Of a stretch of DNA of 21,953 nucleotides, positions 7,280 through 15,422 are shown piece after piece. The notes beneath the pieces are model-generated. The model saw only the letters and a program-made list of their open reading frames with translations. It was not told the origin of the DNA and did not search any database. Made by a program: the position numbers and the translations under genes. This DNA comes from Bacteroidia bacterium (lineage in GTDB: Bacteria; Bacteroidota; Bacteroidia; NS11-12g; UBA9320). Position 1 is the stretch's first letter, and every line of letters starts with the position of its first letter. The DNA is taken from assembly GCA_022425465.1 (NCBI GenBank), contig JAKMFK010000295.1, positions 1 to 21,953 of the forward strand. Direction: 5' to 3'.

Positions 7280-8899
7280 TTATCTGTTAAATTTTTGTTT
7301 TCGTAATTTAGATGCATGTCTTACCATTAATGCAAGACCTATAAATGTACCTAAAAGAAGCAATCGGGACATATCTACATAAAATACATTTGTTAAACTT
7401 CCATCTATCATCCAACTTGCATCTTCACCAATATGAAGTATCTTCCCAATTATACTACTTTTATCCAATACCCACTCATCACTCATAGCAGCTTGCCAAT
7501 CATTATCTTTTGGTGTGAACAATGAGGCTAAAAATATGACCAAGATAAACAATGGAGTTATCCACTTAATGATAAATTTATAGATAGTGGGTACTTTGAT
7601 GTCGGCACCATAATTAATCTCATTCCATCCTTTGTCCATTCCAAAAACCCAAGCAAAAAGGATCACTTCTGCTAATGCAAAAACAACAAGTGAAACGGTA
7701 CCCGTCCAATAGTCATATTCATCAAACACGCCAAATTCAAAAAAGAAAATAGTGGGAAGAGCCAGTAAAAAAATAAAGACACCTAATGTCCATGAGGCTT
7801 TGTTACGAGACCAGTTAAATTCATCTTGAACAAATCCCATCCATGGCGTACCCATAGCCAGTGAAGATGTAATTCCAGCAAAAAACAACAGACCAAACCA
7901 GGCCACTCCAGCAATAACAGAAATAACATGCCCCCATTGATCAAATAAATAGGGCATTGTTTTAAATGCCATCATAAATCCAGCATTTTCTTTTACCCAG
8001 TCAAGTCCCAAAAACCCTACAGCTATTGGAATAACAACTGATGCACCTAAAACAATCTCTACGAAACCATTCATCCAACCTGCACTCATTGCATTTAGGG
8101 CAATATCGTCTTTCTTTTTAACATAGGATGAGTAACATACAATGGTTCCCATTCCAACGGAGAGCGTGAAAAATATTTGGCCAGCTGCTTCTAGCCAGAC
8201 CTTTGGATTCCACAAACTATCATATTGAGGTGACCATAAAAAGTCCATCCCAATGTGTGAATTACAATCTGCACATTTTCCGGTGTCTCCCATTGAAAAA
8301 GCCATAAAAGCTAAAAAAGCACCAAATGCAATAAGCATTGGCATAGCTATTTTAGCCACTTTTTCAATTCCACCACTCAATCCCTTGGATAGAATATATA
8401 TATTGACAACTAATGTAACTGTAAAGGCTAAAAGAGCAATTACGGGTATATTCACCCCACCACTAATATCTACATACTGATCAAAAACTTGCCCAACCTT
8501 GGCAATATCCATTCCAAAAAAATCACCTTTTAGCGACTTTATGGTATACGTTAACGTCCAAGATTCAATATAAGTGTAATAGGACATTACTCCGATGTTG
8601 GTAAAAATCCCAAAAACACCAAAATACTTCCAAAGGCTTTTCTTGGTCATGTTATCGAGTATGAAAGGGGTGCTATGATCGCCTTTTGAACCACCATATC
8701 GTCCCATACTCCACTCTACCCAAAGTAATGGTATTCCCATCAATAAAAAACTAATGATATATGGAATGATAAAAGCTCCTCCGCCATTTTCGACGGCTTT
8801 TACTGGAAAACGAAGAAAGTTACCCAACCCAACTGCATTACCTGCCATAGCTAGAATAAGGCCTACTCTACTCCCCCAAGACTCTGTTGATTTACTCAT
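7280..8899 (-). CDS. sodium-dependent (NSS/SNF family) amino-acid transporter, MetP-like
   Basis: This 539-residue inner-membrane protein of the neurotransmitter:sodium symporter family (LeuT fold) imports amino acids with Na+. Helix 1 has the family signature GNAVGLGNFLRFP (residues about 20-32), followed by ENGGGAFIIPY and MGIPLLWVEWSMGRYGG. About 11-12 helices are apparent, ending near residue 530. Helix 3 carries YYTYIESWTLTYT, and the unwound helix 6 region reads FFTLSVGMGTIVCYSSY. A loop before helix 6 holds a CADC pair (C209 and C212), which would be extracytoplasmic and could form a disulfide. The substrate cannot be read from sequence. The adjacent MetS-like gene suggests the MetP subgroup (methionine, alanine or other small neutral amino acids). 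The start is the ATG at 8899, 47 bp after the NlpC/P60 gene. Confidence 0.93.
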   Translation of the reverse strand: MSKSTESWGSRVGLILAMAGNAVGLGNFLRFPVKAVENGGGAFIIPYIISFLLMGIPLLWVEWSMGRYGGSKGDHSTPFILDNMTKKSLWKYFGVFGIFTNIGVMSYYTYIESWTLTYTIKSLKGDFFGMDIAKVGQVFDQYVDISGGVNIPVIALLAFTVTLVVNIYILSKGLSGGIEKVAKIAMPMLIAFGAFLAFMAFSMGDTGKCADCNSHIGMDFLWSPQYDSLWNPKVWLEAAGQIFFTLSVGMGTIVCYSSYVKKKDDIALNAMSAGWMNGFVEIVLGASVVIPIAVGFLGLDWVKENAGFMMAFKTMPYLFDQWGHVISVIAGVAWFGLLFFAGITSSLAMGTPWMGFVQDEFNWSRNKASWTLGVFIFLLALPTIFFFEFGVFDEYDYWTGTVSLVVFALAEVILFAWVFGMDKGWNEINYGADIKVPTIYKFIIKWITPLFILVIFLASLFTPKDNDWQAAMSDEWVLDKSSIIGKILHIGEDASWMIDGSLTNVFYVDMSRLLLLGTFIGLALMVRHASKLRKQKFNR

Positions 8900-8946
8900 A
8901 ATTATTTGATGTGCAATATGGCTAAAATTTGAAGAATGCCCAAATT

Positions 8947-9645
8947 TTATCGAACTCGCTTTGCTGAATAGTAAGAATGGGATTGTTCACCTGTTTGCAA
9001 GTTTAATATTCCGTCTTTCCTTAACTCATCTACACGAACCATTCCATGGGAATGAATTATCTGTCCGTTACCCATATAAATTCCCACATGAGTAACCCGA
9101 TTATTACTTTCAAAAAACACAAGATCTCCCTCAAATAAATCCCTAAAGGCTATTGCCTTTCCAACTTTTTGTTGTTGAGATGCATCTCTGGGTAACTGAA
9201 CACCTGAACACTTATATACAACTTGAACAAAACCTGAACAATCAATCCCTGAAAAATGCCTACCTCCCCATAAATAAGGCACTCCAATAAATAGCTTTGC
9301 CAACTCTAAAACACTAGGCTGATTGTTTGAACCAGTCTGTTCACTAAATTCTGATCCTATCGAGCTAATCAGTGGCTGATTAGTAAAAAAGTTTGTAGAA
9401 TATTGGATGAAATCTGTTTGTAAAAATTTCTTGGACTTCAATTCTAGCGATTCTATTTTGTGGATACTGGATTTACTAAGCCAACCCTTATAATCATCAT
9501 AATCCATTTGAACAAGAGACCATTCTTCATGTTGTTCAAGAATGACATACGTTTCACCAAAAAGAAGTTGACTGACCATTTCCGAGCTACTTTTTGGGTC
9601 AGCTCTTAAAGGGATTTGAGACAAATGACAAATACCCCTATCCAT
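8947..9645 (-). CDS. NlpC/P60 (C40) cysteine peptidase with N-terminal SH3-like domain
   Basis: The 232-residue protein has an SH3-type domain at about 5-65 (bearing IPLRADP and VLFGETY-like patterns) and a C-terminal NlpC/P60 domain (about 110-232). The catalytic residues are visible: Cys136 in GIDCSGFVQ, His186 in THVGIYMG and a further His198 in IIHSHGMV. Enzymes of this build, such as YkfC, cleave gamma-D-glutamyl-diamino-acid bonds in peptidoglycan peptides. There is no signal peptide, so recycling of imported muropeptides in the cytoplasm is more likely than wall hydrolysis; this is inference. I place the start at the ATG 9645. It gives a short lead before the conserved GIC and leaves 2 bp after the ferredoxin stop. 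A TTG at 9651 overlapping that stop is the alternative. Confidence 0.88.
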   Translation of the reverse strand: MDRGICHLSQIPLRADPKSSSEMVSQLLFGETYVILEQHEEWSLVQMDYDDYKGWLSKSSIHKIESLELKSKKFLQTDFIQYSTNFFTNQPLISSIGSEFSEQTGSNNQPSVLELAKLFIGVPYLWGGRHFSGIDCSGFVQVVYKCSGVQLPRDASQQQKVGKAIAFRDLFEGDLVFFESNNRVTHVGIYMGNGQIIHSHGMVRVDELRKDGILNLQTGEQSHSYYSAKRVR

Positions 9646-9647
9646 TA

Positions 9648-9995
9648 TCAAATATGTAATTTCGCTTTTCTAGCAAGAAGTTGATCCTCAGATTCTACTC
9701 TATCTGGATCTGGAACGCAGCAATCAACTGGACATACAGCAGCACACTGAGGTTCTTCATGAAAACCTTTACACTCTGTGCACTTGTCTGGAACAATGTA
9801 ATATACCTCATCAGATATAGGCTGTTGAATTGAATCTACAGCTACCTCCTCACCTGTCTCTAATTTGTAGGATCCTTTAACACCTGTACCATCCGCTATT
9901 TTCCATTCAGCACCTGCCTCATAAATAGCTGTATTAGGACATTCTGGCTCACAAGCACCACAATTAATACATTCATCAGTTATGATAATTGCCAT
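9648..9995 (-). CDS. 2[4Fe-4S] ferredoxin, Alvin-type cluster spacing
   Basis: This 115-residue cytoplasmic electron carrier has two four-cysteine cluster motifs. Motif I is C9, C12, C15 and C19 followed by Pro20. Motif II is C72, C75, C84 and C88 followed by Pro89; the eight-residue gap between C75 and C84 is the expanded spacing of the Allochromatium-type ferredoxins. About 50 residues separate the motifs, far more than in an 8Fe clostridial ferredoxin of about 55 residues. Two more cysteines sit at C92 and C93. The electron partner is unknown; nothing adjacent is an obvious ferredoxin oxidoreductase. The gene starts at ATG 9995, 53 bp after the cytochrome gene. A near-consensus box TTCCTTTG just upstream (complement of 10000-10007) would give an almost leaderless mRNA if used. 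The downstream peptidase gene follows without a gap. Confidence 0.93.
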   Translation of the reverse strand: MAIIITDECINCGACEPECPNTAIYEAGAEWKIADGTGVKGSYKLETGEEVAVDSIQQPISDEVYYIVPDKCTECKGFHEEPQCAAVCPVDCCVPDPDRVESEDQLLARKAKLHI

Positions 9996-10048
9996 AATGC
10001 AAAGGAAAACTATTTGCTCGAAAATGAATAGTTATTTTATAGCTATTC

Positions 10049-11974
10049 TTACAAACTGTCTAGTATTTTAGCAACTTGATCAGATTGAATAAAGTCTGGC
10101 CTTTTCTGTTGAATTTTCTCAAACCATTTTTTTGCATTATTTACTTCTCCAAGTTGAACTGATAAATTCAAATAGGTTAACCATATCGATATATCATCCG
10201 GATCAAACAAGTAAGCTTTATTTACATACTGTTTAGCTTTCGAATATTGTTTTTTAATTGTGGCTATCTTAGCTAAGCTATTTAAAATTTGTGCGTTTTC
10301 ATTGAAATTACCCAATAATTTAGTTCCCAATTTTTCACCCTCATTTAGAGACTCATTATCAACATAACGCTTTAGTAATTGAACACCAAATAACGAATTT
10401 GTAGGTTCTATTTTGTAGGCATTCTTTGTATAAAAAAGTGCTTGACTTAATTTATTGGTTCTTGCATAACTTTCACCCATCATAAAATTTTGCCAAGCAT
10501 CTAGTTCCCCATATTCAAATGTTAATTCAGTTACTTTTTCATACTCCTCTTTCAAATAATAATATTTCAACCAAAGTTTTGGAAAATCATTTTTTACTAA
10601 TAATTCTTTTGCCTTATTGATGTAAAATGGATTCTTATCAAATTTTTCCCAATACTCTAAATAGGCTAAAATTTCACGTTCAATTGTAGGTTGAGAATTA
10701 TTAACTGCGTATAAGCCTATCAACCTTTGCATTTGATTAACATCGTATTCATTTTCTTTGGGTTTTCTGATGTAATGATCGTGAACACTCACATGAGGAA
10801 TATCCTCCGAACTACTCGGAGGCATGTGACAAGATACGCAGTTGTATTTTGCCTCAATTAATTGATCTGTTGGGGTTGAACAATCCTTTTTCACATGACA
10901 TTGAGCACAAGCTGTGTTATATACTTCAGTACCTGTTATTTTAACACTAACATGAGGATTGTGACATGATATGCACGTAAATTTCAGATCTGAATTGTTT
11001 GATGACGTAAAACACTTGCTCATTTGGAAACGTTGAGAATGGTTGGCCATATCAAACTGCGACTGATTACCTTCATACTCAGGAAGGTATATTTCAAAAA
11101 TGTCACTAAGCCTCATACCTGGCTTGAAGTCGGTAAACTTTTTTCCTTCTTTCAAAAGGTTCAAACCTTGTAAATGACATCGTTGGCAAAGATCAATTTG
11201 TCGATTCCAAGAGAGTTTTCGGGGATTGACAATAGTTGGATCTATTTCATTTTGAACATCCACCCCTTGTCCATTTAATCGTTGTTTAACATGCAATTCG
11301 CCAGGTCCATGACATCGTTCACAATCAATTCCATTACCCATGCTCATAAATTTATATTGCGAATTATCCTCAAGTTTGGGCATTGAATTGTGACAACTGA
11401 TGCATTCTGAATTTAATATTCGACTAAACCGAGAATTATTACCTCCCTCAAAACCAGGAGCAAGATCCCATTTCTGTTTTTGAACATAGAACGTTATTGG
11501 AGCTTGATAAATGTATCCGTTTCTTTCCATCAAATGAGAGTTGGTATGTTGACCACTACCAACGATATAATTGATTTCTTGAGTTAATTGGTGTATGGTA
11601 TCCTTACCTAAAAGTCTATATTCTTGAATATAAAGTTTCTCATTATTCCAAAAAGGATAATAATGCATATCAGAAAAGGAATCATAGACTTGGTGACTAA
11701 CCCCAAAAATAGCGGATGATTTTTGACGTGTTGCTGAATCAAACGATAGTCCCATACCAGTATGAATGAATGTTTGATGTTTATCTTGATGACAAGTAGC
11801 ACATATTTTTATACCAACATATGCAACACTATCTGGATGATTATCATAATGAAAGTCTGTATTTGAATTCTGAGTAGAGTCAGAACAATACATCAGTATG
11901 GTAACCAATAAAATTAGCCCTAAAAAAACAACAGGTTTTTTGAATCGATATTTTAACCGTACTTGGCTTGCCAC
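10049..11974 (-). CDS. seven-heme c-type cytochrome with C-terminal TPR repeats, putative lipoprotein
   Basis: This 641-residue exported protein has seven CxxCH heme-attachment sites at 58-62, 191-195, 218-222, 263-267, 334-338, 356-360 and 379-383. The N terminus has basic residues, then a hydrophobic stretch (about 14-29) ending ILMYC at C30. That resembles a lipobox, although Tyr at -1 is unusual; an uncleaved anchor is the alternative. The motif DIPHVSVHDHYIRKP (391-405) after the last heme holds histidines that could be distal ligands. Residues about 430-641 form helical pairs of TPR type, for example WLTYLNLSVQLGEVNNAKKW near the end. Redox partner and substrate are unknown; nitrite, hydroxylamine or sulfur chemistry cannot be chosen from sequence. 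The start is GTG at 11974, which makes the gene overlap the rhodanese gene by 22 bp; no ATG lies before the hydrophobic stretch. Confidence 0.9.
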   Translation of the reverse strand: MASQVRLKYRFKKPVVFLGLILLVTILMYCSDSTQNSNTDFHYDNHPDSVAYVGIKICATCHQDKHQTFIHTGMGLSFDSATRQKSSAIFGVSHQVYDSFSDMHYYPFWNNEKLYIQEYRLLGKDTIHQLTQEINYIVGSGQHTNSHLMERNGYIYQAPITFYVQKQKWDLAPGFEGGNNSRFSRILNSECISCHNSMPKLEDNSQYKFMSMGNGIDCERCHGPGELHVKQRLNGQGVDVQNEIDPTIVNPRKLSWNRQIDLCQRCHLQGLNLLKEGKKFTDFKPGMRLSDIFEIYLPEYEGNQSQFDMANHSQRFQMSKCFTSSNNSDLKFTCISCHNPHVSVKITGTEVYNTACAQCHVKKDCSTPTDQLIEAKYNCVSCHMPPSSSEDIPHVSVHDHYIRKPKENEYDVNQMQRLIGLYAVNNSQPTIEREILAYLEYWEKFDKNPFYINKAKELLVKNDFPKLWLKYYYLKEEYEKVTELTFEYGELDAWQNFMMGESYARTNKLSQALFYTKNAYKIEPTNSLFGVQLLKRYVDNESLNEGEKLGTKLLGNFNENAQILNSLAKIATIKKQYSKAKQYVNKAYLFDPDDISIWLTYLNLSVQLGEVNNAKKWFEKIQQKRPDFIQSDQVAKILDSL

Positions 11975-12255
11975 GCTAACATACCTCCAAGAAGATTTCT
12001 TACATTTTTGAACCCTTGACGAACCATAAACTCCTTTGCTGCTGCACTCCTACCACCAGATTTACAATGCACTACAACCTCCTTTTCCATCCAATCATCT
12101 AGATCATCGATTGCACCCTGAAGTGTTCCTAAAGGAATCAATTTACCATTAATATTAAAGTCATTGAATTCCCAATCTTCTCGAACATCAATTAAAAGAA
12201 AATCTTCTTTGTTATCTATTTTTTGTTTTAACTCTTCAATAGTTATATCCTCCAT
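11953..12255 (-). CDS. single-domain rhodanese-like sulfurtransferase
   Basis: This 100-residue protein is a single rhodanese domain. The active-site loop CKSGGRS (64-70) has the catalytic Cys64 that would carry a persulfide. The N-terminal LIDVREDWEF (21-30) and the C-terminal GGMLAWQAKYG (90-100) match the usual family ends. The six-residue loop after the Cys is typical of sulfur-handling rhodaneses such as GlpE or PspE, rather than the seven-residue Cdc25 phosphatase loop. There is no signal peptide, so it is cytoplasmic. The last 22 bp overlap the start of the heme protein gene in another frame, so the two are translationally linked. It starts 8 bp after the T9SS cargo gene stop. The sulfur donor and acceptor are unknown. 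Confidence 0.93.
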   Translation of the reverse strand: MEDITIEELKQKIDNKEDFLLIDVREDWEFNDFNINGKLIPLGTLQGAIDDLDDWMEKEVVVHCKSGGRSAAAKEFMVRQGFKNVRNLLGGMLAWQAKYG

Positions 12256-12263
12256 GATTACTT

Positions 12264-14213
12264 TTATTTTTTTTGTATAATAAGTTTAGCGGTGTAAAAA
12301 CGCTTTGAATTATCGTTCAAAAATACAAAGTAGGCACCCTCTTTTAAGCTAGATACATTTAAATTAGAACTATTCCAAAATTCTAATAGCTGCTTACCAT
12401 GAACATCACAAACACCTATATGCGAGAAATTGCTCGATAAATAAACAATATCCTTTGCTGGGTTGGGGTATATTTTGATTGAATTTTCATTTAAATCTAT
12501 TTGATTTATTGAAGCATACAACTCTTTTGGAGTACCAAAATGAGGTCTCATCATCAACGTACCACTTGGTAAATTATCATTGGTCCAATTGCCAAATGTT
12601 TTGTAATAAAGGTACTGATTCACTTTATCAGGTGTCTTTGAGTAACCATAATTCTTATCCCAACCAACATTAAGATTATACATACTCTCTTGCTTCCAAC
12701 CTATGTAATATCTTCCAGGCGAAAGGACTAAAATAGTATCTAAATAGTATGGGGTAAATGTTTTCCAATTATTAACTGAAGAATATGTTGGCGATAATTC
12801 GTCTGATTCATAAATCAGCTCATCTTCAGTGGCATTATTTACTCCCGATAATTCCTTCCATATCCTGTATGTAAACCGTTTTCTCGACACATCATATACT
12901 GCTTGGTTAAAATAGGTAGCTATTGCGTATAATGTATCCTCCTTAGCCACATCAAATCCATAAGCTACTTGACCTTTTATATTACTTGGGTTCGAATTTT
13001 GATCAAATCCAAACCCTTGTTCAACTGAACCATCATCATAGGCATAAAAATCTGAAAATTCTTGAGTCAATGAGATACTATCATTTCGTTTATAGTCATT
13101 TGCAACACCATTTTCTCTTACTTCAACCAAACGATTAATGACAACAGGCTCATCTACCGATAATCCTATAAATGAAGAATATGAGGGCAAATTTCTGACT
13201 GCAGAGGTCTGAGCACCAATATTTTTTGTACTATTAATAAATTCATTACTCGCAATAACGGATCCATTAAAAGAAGCCTGATGTCTGATCTGAAGTGCTT
13301 TGGACTCTCTGTATAAATTAGATAATCTAATATGCACAGAATCAACAATATGACTAGAAGGATTTACACTAAAATGTGAGTAAGGCATCTGAGCAAATGA
13401 ATTTAACAAGGGCGATGGTGTATTTTGAATTGCATAGTCGTTGTATGAATCATCTATACTCGATCGATCTTTATCTAATATTACATAATCAAGATGCCAA
13501 TGATTTGCATTACCTACTTGTCGAGTGTGGGTAGTAAACATAAATTGAAATCCTTTATGAAGATAATTATCATCTAATATTGGAATACTGACATGTTTAA
13601 ATTCAGAAGTAGCTGGCTGTCCACCAACACTCCAAACTCGTATCCAAAGATTATTAGCAGCTTTAAACCAGAGTCTCAATGAATCTTCACCGTTTAGATG
13701 ATATCCCAAACCATTAGGCTGATAAAAGAAACTAAATACGATTGAGTCGACAATAGCATATAAAGATCCAGAACTATCATAAAGATTTATGGGCTGACTA
13801 ATAAGACTATCTCCTGGACCATTAAAATCTTTATTAATCGTATTTCTATATGGATTACCTCTTGAATCAAGACCATCAAAAGTGGCTACATTAATTGTTG
13901 GTGGATGATACGGAAAATGATTGTTTACATAGACCTGGTTGTTCAACCATTTTGAGCTATCAGGGTAAAGTTTACTTTCAGAAAAATCGTCAAAAAAAGG
14001 TAATTCGATGGTATCTCTTTGACCAAACTTATACTTCTTTACAGGTTGGAATTCATAGTTAGGATTAACTTCTAAAAAATGATGAATAGATGGATTTTTT
14101 TTTAGTGGATATGTTCTCACTTGACCATATATTGCAGCAACTTCAACAAACAAAAACAAAACTATTAATCCTATTTTGACATATTTTAAAACTCCCATAA
14201 TGAACAAACGCAT
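12264..14213 (-). CDS. T9SS type A sorting-domain protein, secreted, function unknown
   Basis: This 649-residue secreted protein has a Sec signal peptide (about 1-30, ending near AAIYGQ). The C-terminal sorting domain (about 565-649) includes SIKIYPNPAKDIVYLSS, DVHGKQLLEF, LKEGAYFVFL and a final basic strand ending LIIQKK. That domain directs export across the outer membrane by the type IX system and is usually removed or linked to a surface glycolipid. The body begins LPFFDDFSESKLYPDSSKW and continues with beta-rich sequence. I recognise this as a recurring Bacteroidota surface-protein pattern without enzymatic motifs. An internal ATG at residue 6 (14198) is an equally good start and leaves a shorter signal peptide. 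The gene is 26 bp downstream of the PASTA gene and 8 bp upstream of the rhodanese gene. Confidence 0.9.
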   Translation of the reverse strand: MRLFIMGVLKYVKIGLIVLFLFVEVAAIYGQVRTYPLKKNPSIHHFLEVNPNYEFQPVKKYKFGQRDTIELPFFDDFSESKLYPDSSKWLNNQVYVNNHFPYHPPTINVATFDGLDSRGNPYRNTINKDFNGPGDSLISQPINLYDSSGSLYAIVDSIVFSFFYQPNGLGYHLNGEDSLRLWFKAANNLWIRVWSVGGQPATSEFKHVSIPILDDNYLHKGFQFMFTTHTRQVGNANHWHLDYVILDKDRSSIDDSYNDYAIQNTPSPLLNSFAQMPYSHFSVNPSSHIVDSVHIRLSNLYRESKALQIRHQASFNGSVIASNEFINSTKNIGAQTSAVRNLPSYSSFIGLSVDEPVVINRLVEVRENGVANDYKRNDSISLTQEFSDFYAYDDGSVEQGFGFDQNSNPSNIKGQVAYGFDVAKEDTLYAIATYFNQAVYDVSRKRFTYRIWKELSGVNNATEDELIYESDELSPTYSSVNNWKTFTPYYLDTILVLSPGRYYIGWKQESMYNLNVGWDKNYGYSKTPDKVNQYLYYKTFGNWTNDNLPSGTLMMRPHFGTPKELYASINQIDLNENSIKIYPNPAKDIVYLSSNFSHIGVCDVHGKQLLEFWNSSNLNVSSLKEGAYFVFLNDNSKRFYTAKLIIQKK

Positions 14214-14239
14214 ATCTTATTTTAAAAGTGCTTATTTGA

Positions 14240-14851
14240 CTAATTCTCCATACCAATTTCAGGTTCCGCCAAGCCCTGCATACCCATATTGTCTGAATCT
14301 GAAAAACCATAAACACCCACAACTAAATCAATAACTGAATTCCGTTCAACTTTTGTACCTGGTTTGATGGTTTCATTTGTTCCCGGATAATATTGGGCCA
14401 ATATGGGTTGATCGTTCTTAGATTTCACAAAGGATGATATTTGTTCGGTCAATTTACCAACCTTGAGATGTTTTCGGATTAAAATATTTCGTGCTTGAGA
14501 TAATGAAGTTTTATTTGCTAAATCAGGCACACTAACCATGGGGATACTGTTAATATTTATCACTAAATAAACCTTTCTACCTGGCTTAACCATCATACCT
14601 GGAGCAGGATTTTGATTAATTACAGCTAGCTTTTCAACACCATCTTTATATACTGTATCTGTCACCTCTCCTACTAAACCATTATTTTTTAAGTATTCAA
14701 GTGCATCATCCGAGTTTTGACCACTTAAATCAGTTACTTCAATTAAATCACTATCATGATTTGTATATATTTTAAGATACCATAAAATACCAAGTGCTGT
14801 TAAAATAGAGATAAAACATATTAAACCTAGATGAATTAAGATTTTTTTCAT
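14240..14851 (-). CDS. membrane-anchored PASTA-domain protein without kinase
   Basis: This 203-residue protein has a single N-terminal helix (about 5-27), which places the rest in the periplasm. Two PASTA repeats follow, at about 36-99 (ending in PGRKVYLVINI) and about 103-178 (VPDLANKTSLSQA to VIDLVVGVYG). Each shows the family pattern of a helix after the Asp-Leu and a Pro-Gly before the last strand. The tail (about 179-203) is acidic and methionine-containing. In Firmicutes and Actinobacteria, PASTA repeats on Ser/Thr kinases and penicillin-binding proteins bind muropeptides or beta-lactams. Here there is neither kinase nor transpeptidase, a form found across Bacteroidota whose role is not established to my knowledge. 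The start codon lies 89 bp after ribH, so it may have its own promoter. Confidence 0.88.
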   Translation of the reverse strand: MKKILIHLGLICFISILTALGILWYLKIYTNHDSDLIEVTDLSGQNSDDALEYLKNNGLVGEVTDTVYKDGVEKLAVINQNPAPGMMVKPGRKVYLVININSIPMVSVPDLANKTSLSQARNILIRKHLKVGKLTEQISSFVKSKNDQPILAQYYPGTNETIKPGTKVERNSVIDLVVGVYGFSDSDNMGMQGLAEPEIGMEN

Positions 14852-14940
14852 TTTTATACTTTTACTGAAGTCTCAAAATATTATCTCGCAATATACGAGC
14901 AAAGAGTTAGTTTAGTCAGAAAATCAGACTTATAGGTTAA

Positions 14941-15414
14941 TTATTTTTTCTCAAGAAGTTTAAGCACAGTCCATGCAACTTCCTCACCTTTATGACCATG
15001 AATCCCTCCAGCTCTTTCGATAGCTTGTTGTTGAGTTGTTGTTGTCAACACCCCAAAACCAATGGGAATATTATGTTTTATGGTAATTTTTGCTATGCCG
15101 TTAGCCACAGCATCACAGATGAAATCAAAATGAGGAGTCTCTCCCTGTATAACTACCCCGATGCAGACAATCGCATCCATACCATCATGAGCAAGTTTAT
15201 TAGCAGCATAAATTAACTCATATGAACCAGGAACATCCCAAACTGTAACGTTTTCTGTGAGTATACCTGCCGATTCCAGTGTTTTCAAGGCTCCTGATTT
15301 AAGTTCAGATGTAATTTCGCCATTCCACATGGCAGAAACCACTCCAATCTTGAAGTTTGAACGAGGTAAGCTAATTTTTTCGCTTAAAAATTTCTGATTA
15401 GCATAGTCTGCCAT
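14941..15414 (-). CDS. ribH: 6,7-dimethyl-8-ribityllumazine synthase (riboflavin synthesis)
   Basis: This 157-residue cytoplasmic enzyme condenses 5-amino-6-ribitylamino-uracil with 3,4-dihydroxy-2-butanone 4-phosphate to form the riboflavin precursor lumazine. Conserved segments appear in order: MWNGEIT (near 30), VWDVPGSYELIYAA (near 59-72) and CIGVVIQGETPHFDFICDAV. The last carries the catalytic His of the phosphate/dihydroxybutanone site. GFGVLTTTTQQQAIERAG and GHKGEEVAW follow near the end. The length is normal for a subunit of the pentameric or icosahedral enzyme. No other rib gene is nearby, so the pathway is dispersed, as is common in Bacteroidota. The gene begins 8 bp after the TPR gene and is very likely co-transcribed with it. 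I see no FMN riboswitch upstream. Confidence 0.97.
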   Translation of the reverse strand: MADYANQKFLSEKISLPRSNFKIGVVSAMWNGEITSELKSGALKTLESAGILTENVTVWDVPGSYELIYAANKLAHDGMDAIVCIGVVIQGETPHFDFICDAVANGIAKITIKHNIPIGFGVLTTTTQQQAIERAGGIHGHKGEEVAWTVLKLLEKK

Positions 15415-15422
15415 TACAAAGA

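Noticed and set aside
9649..9651. TTG start for the NlpC/P60 gene overlapping the ferredoxin stop
   Set aside because: An ATG two codons downstream (9645) is in better agreement with the conserved short N terminus, so I used that start.
14922..14938. Short repeated element TCAGAAAATCAGA flanked by AGTC/GACT before the PASTA gene
   Set aside because: The arms allow only a 4-bp stem with a 9-base loop and the rest is a direct repeat; too weak to call a terminator or operator.
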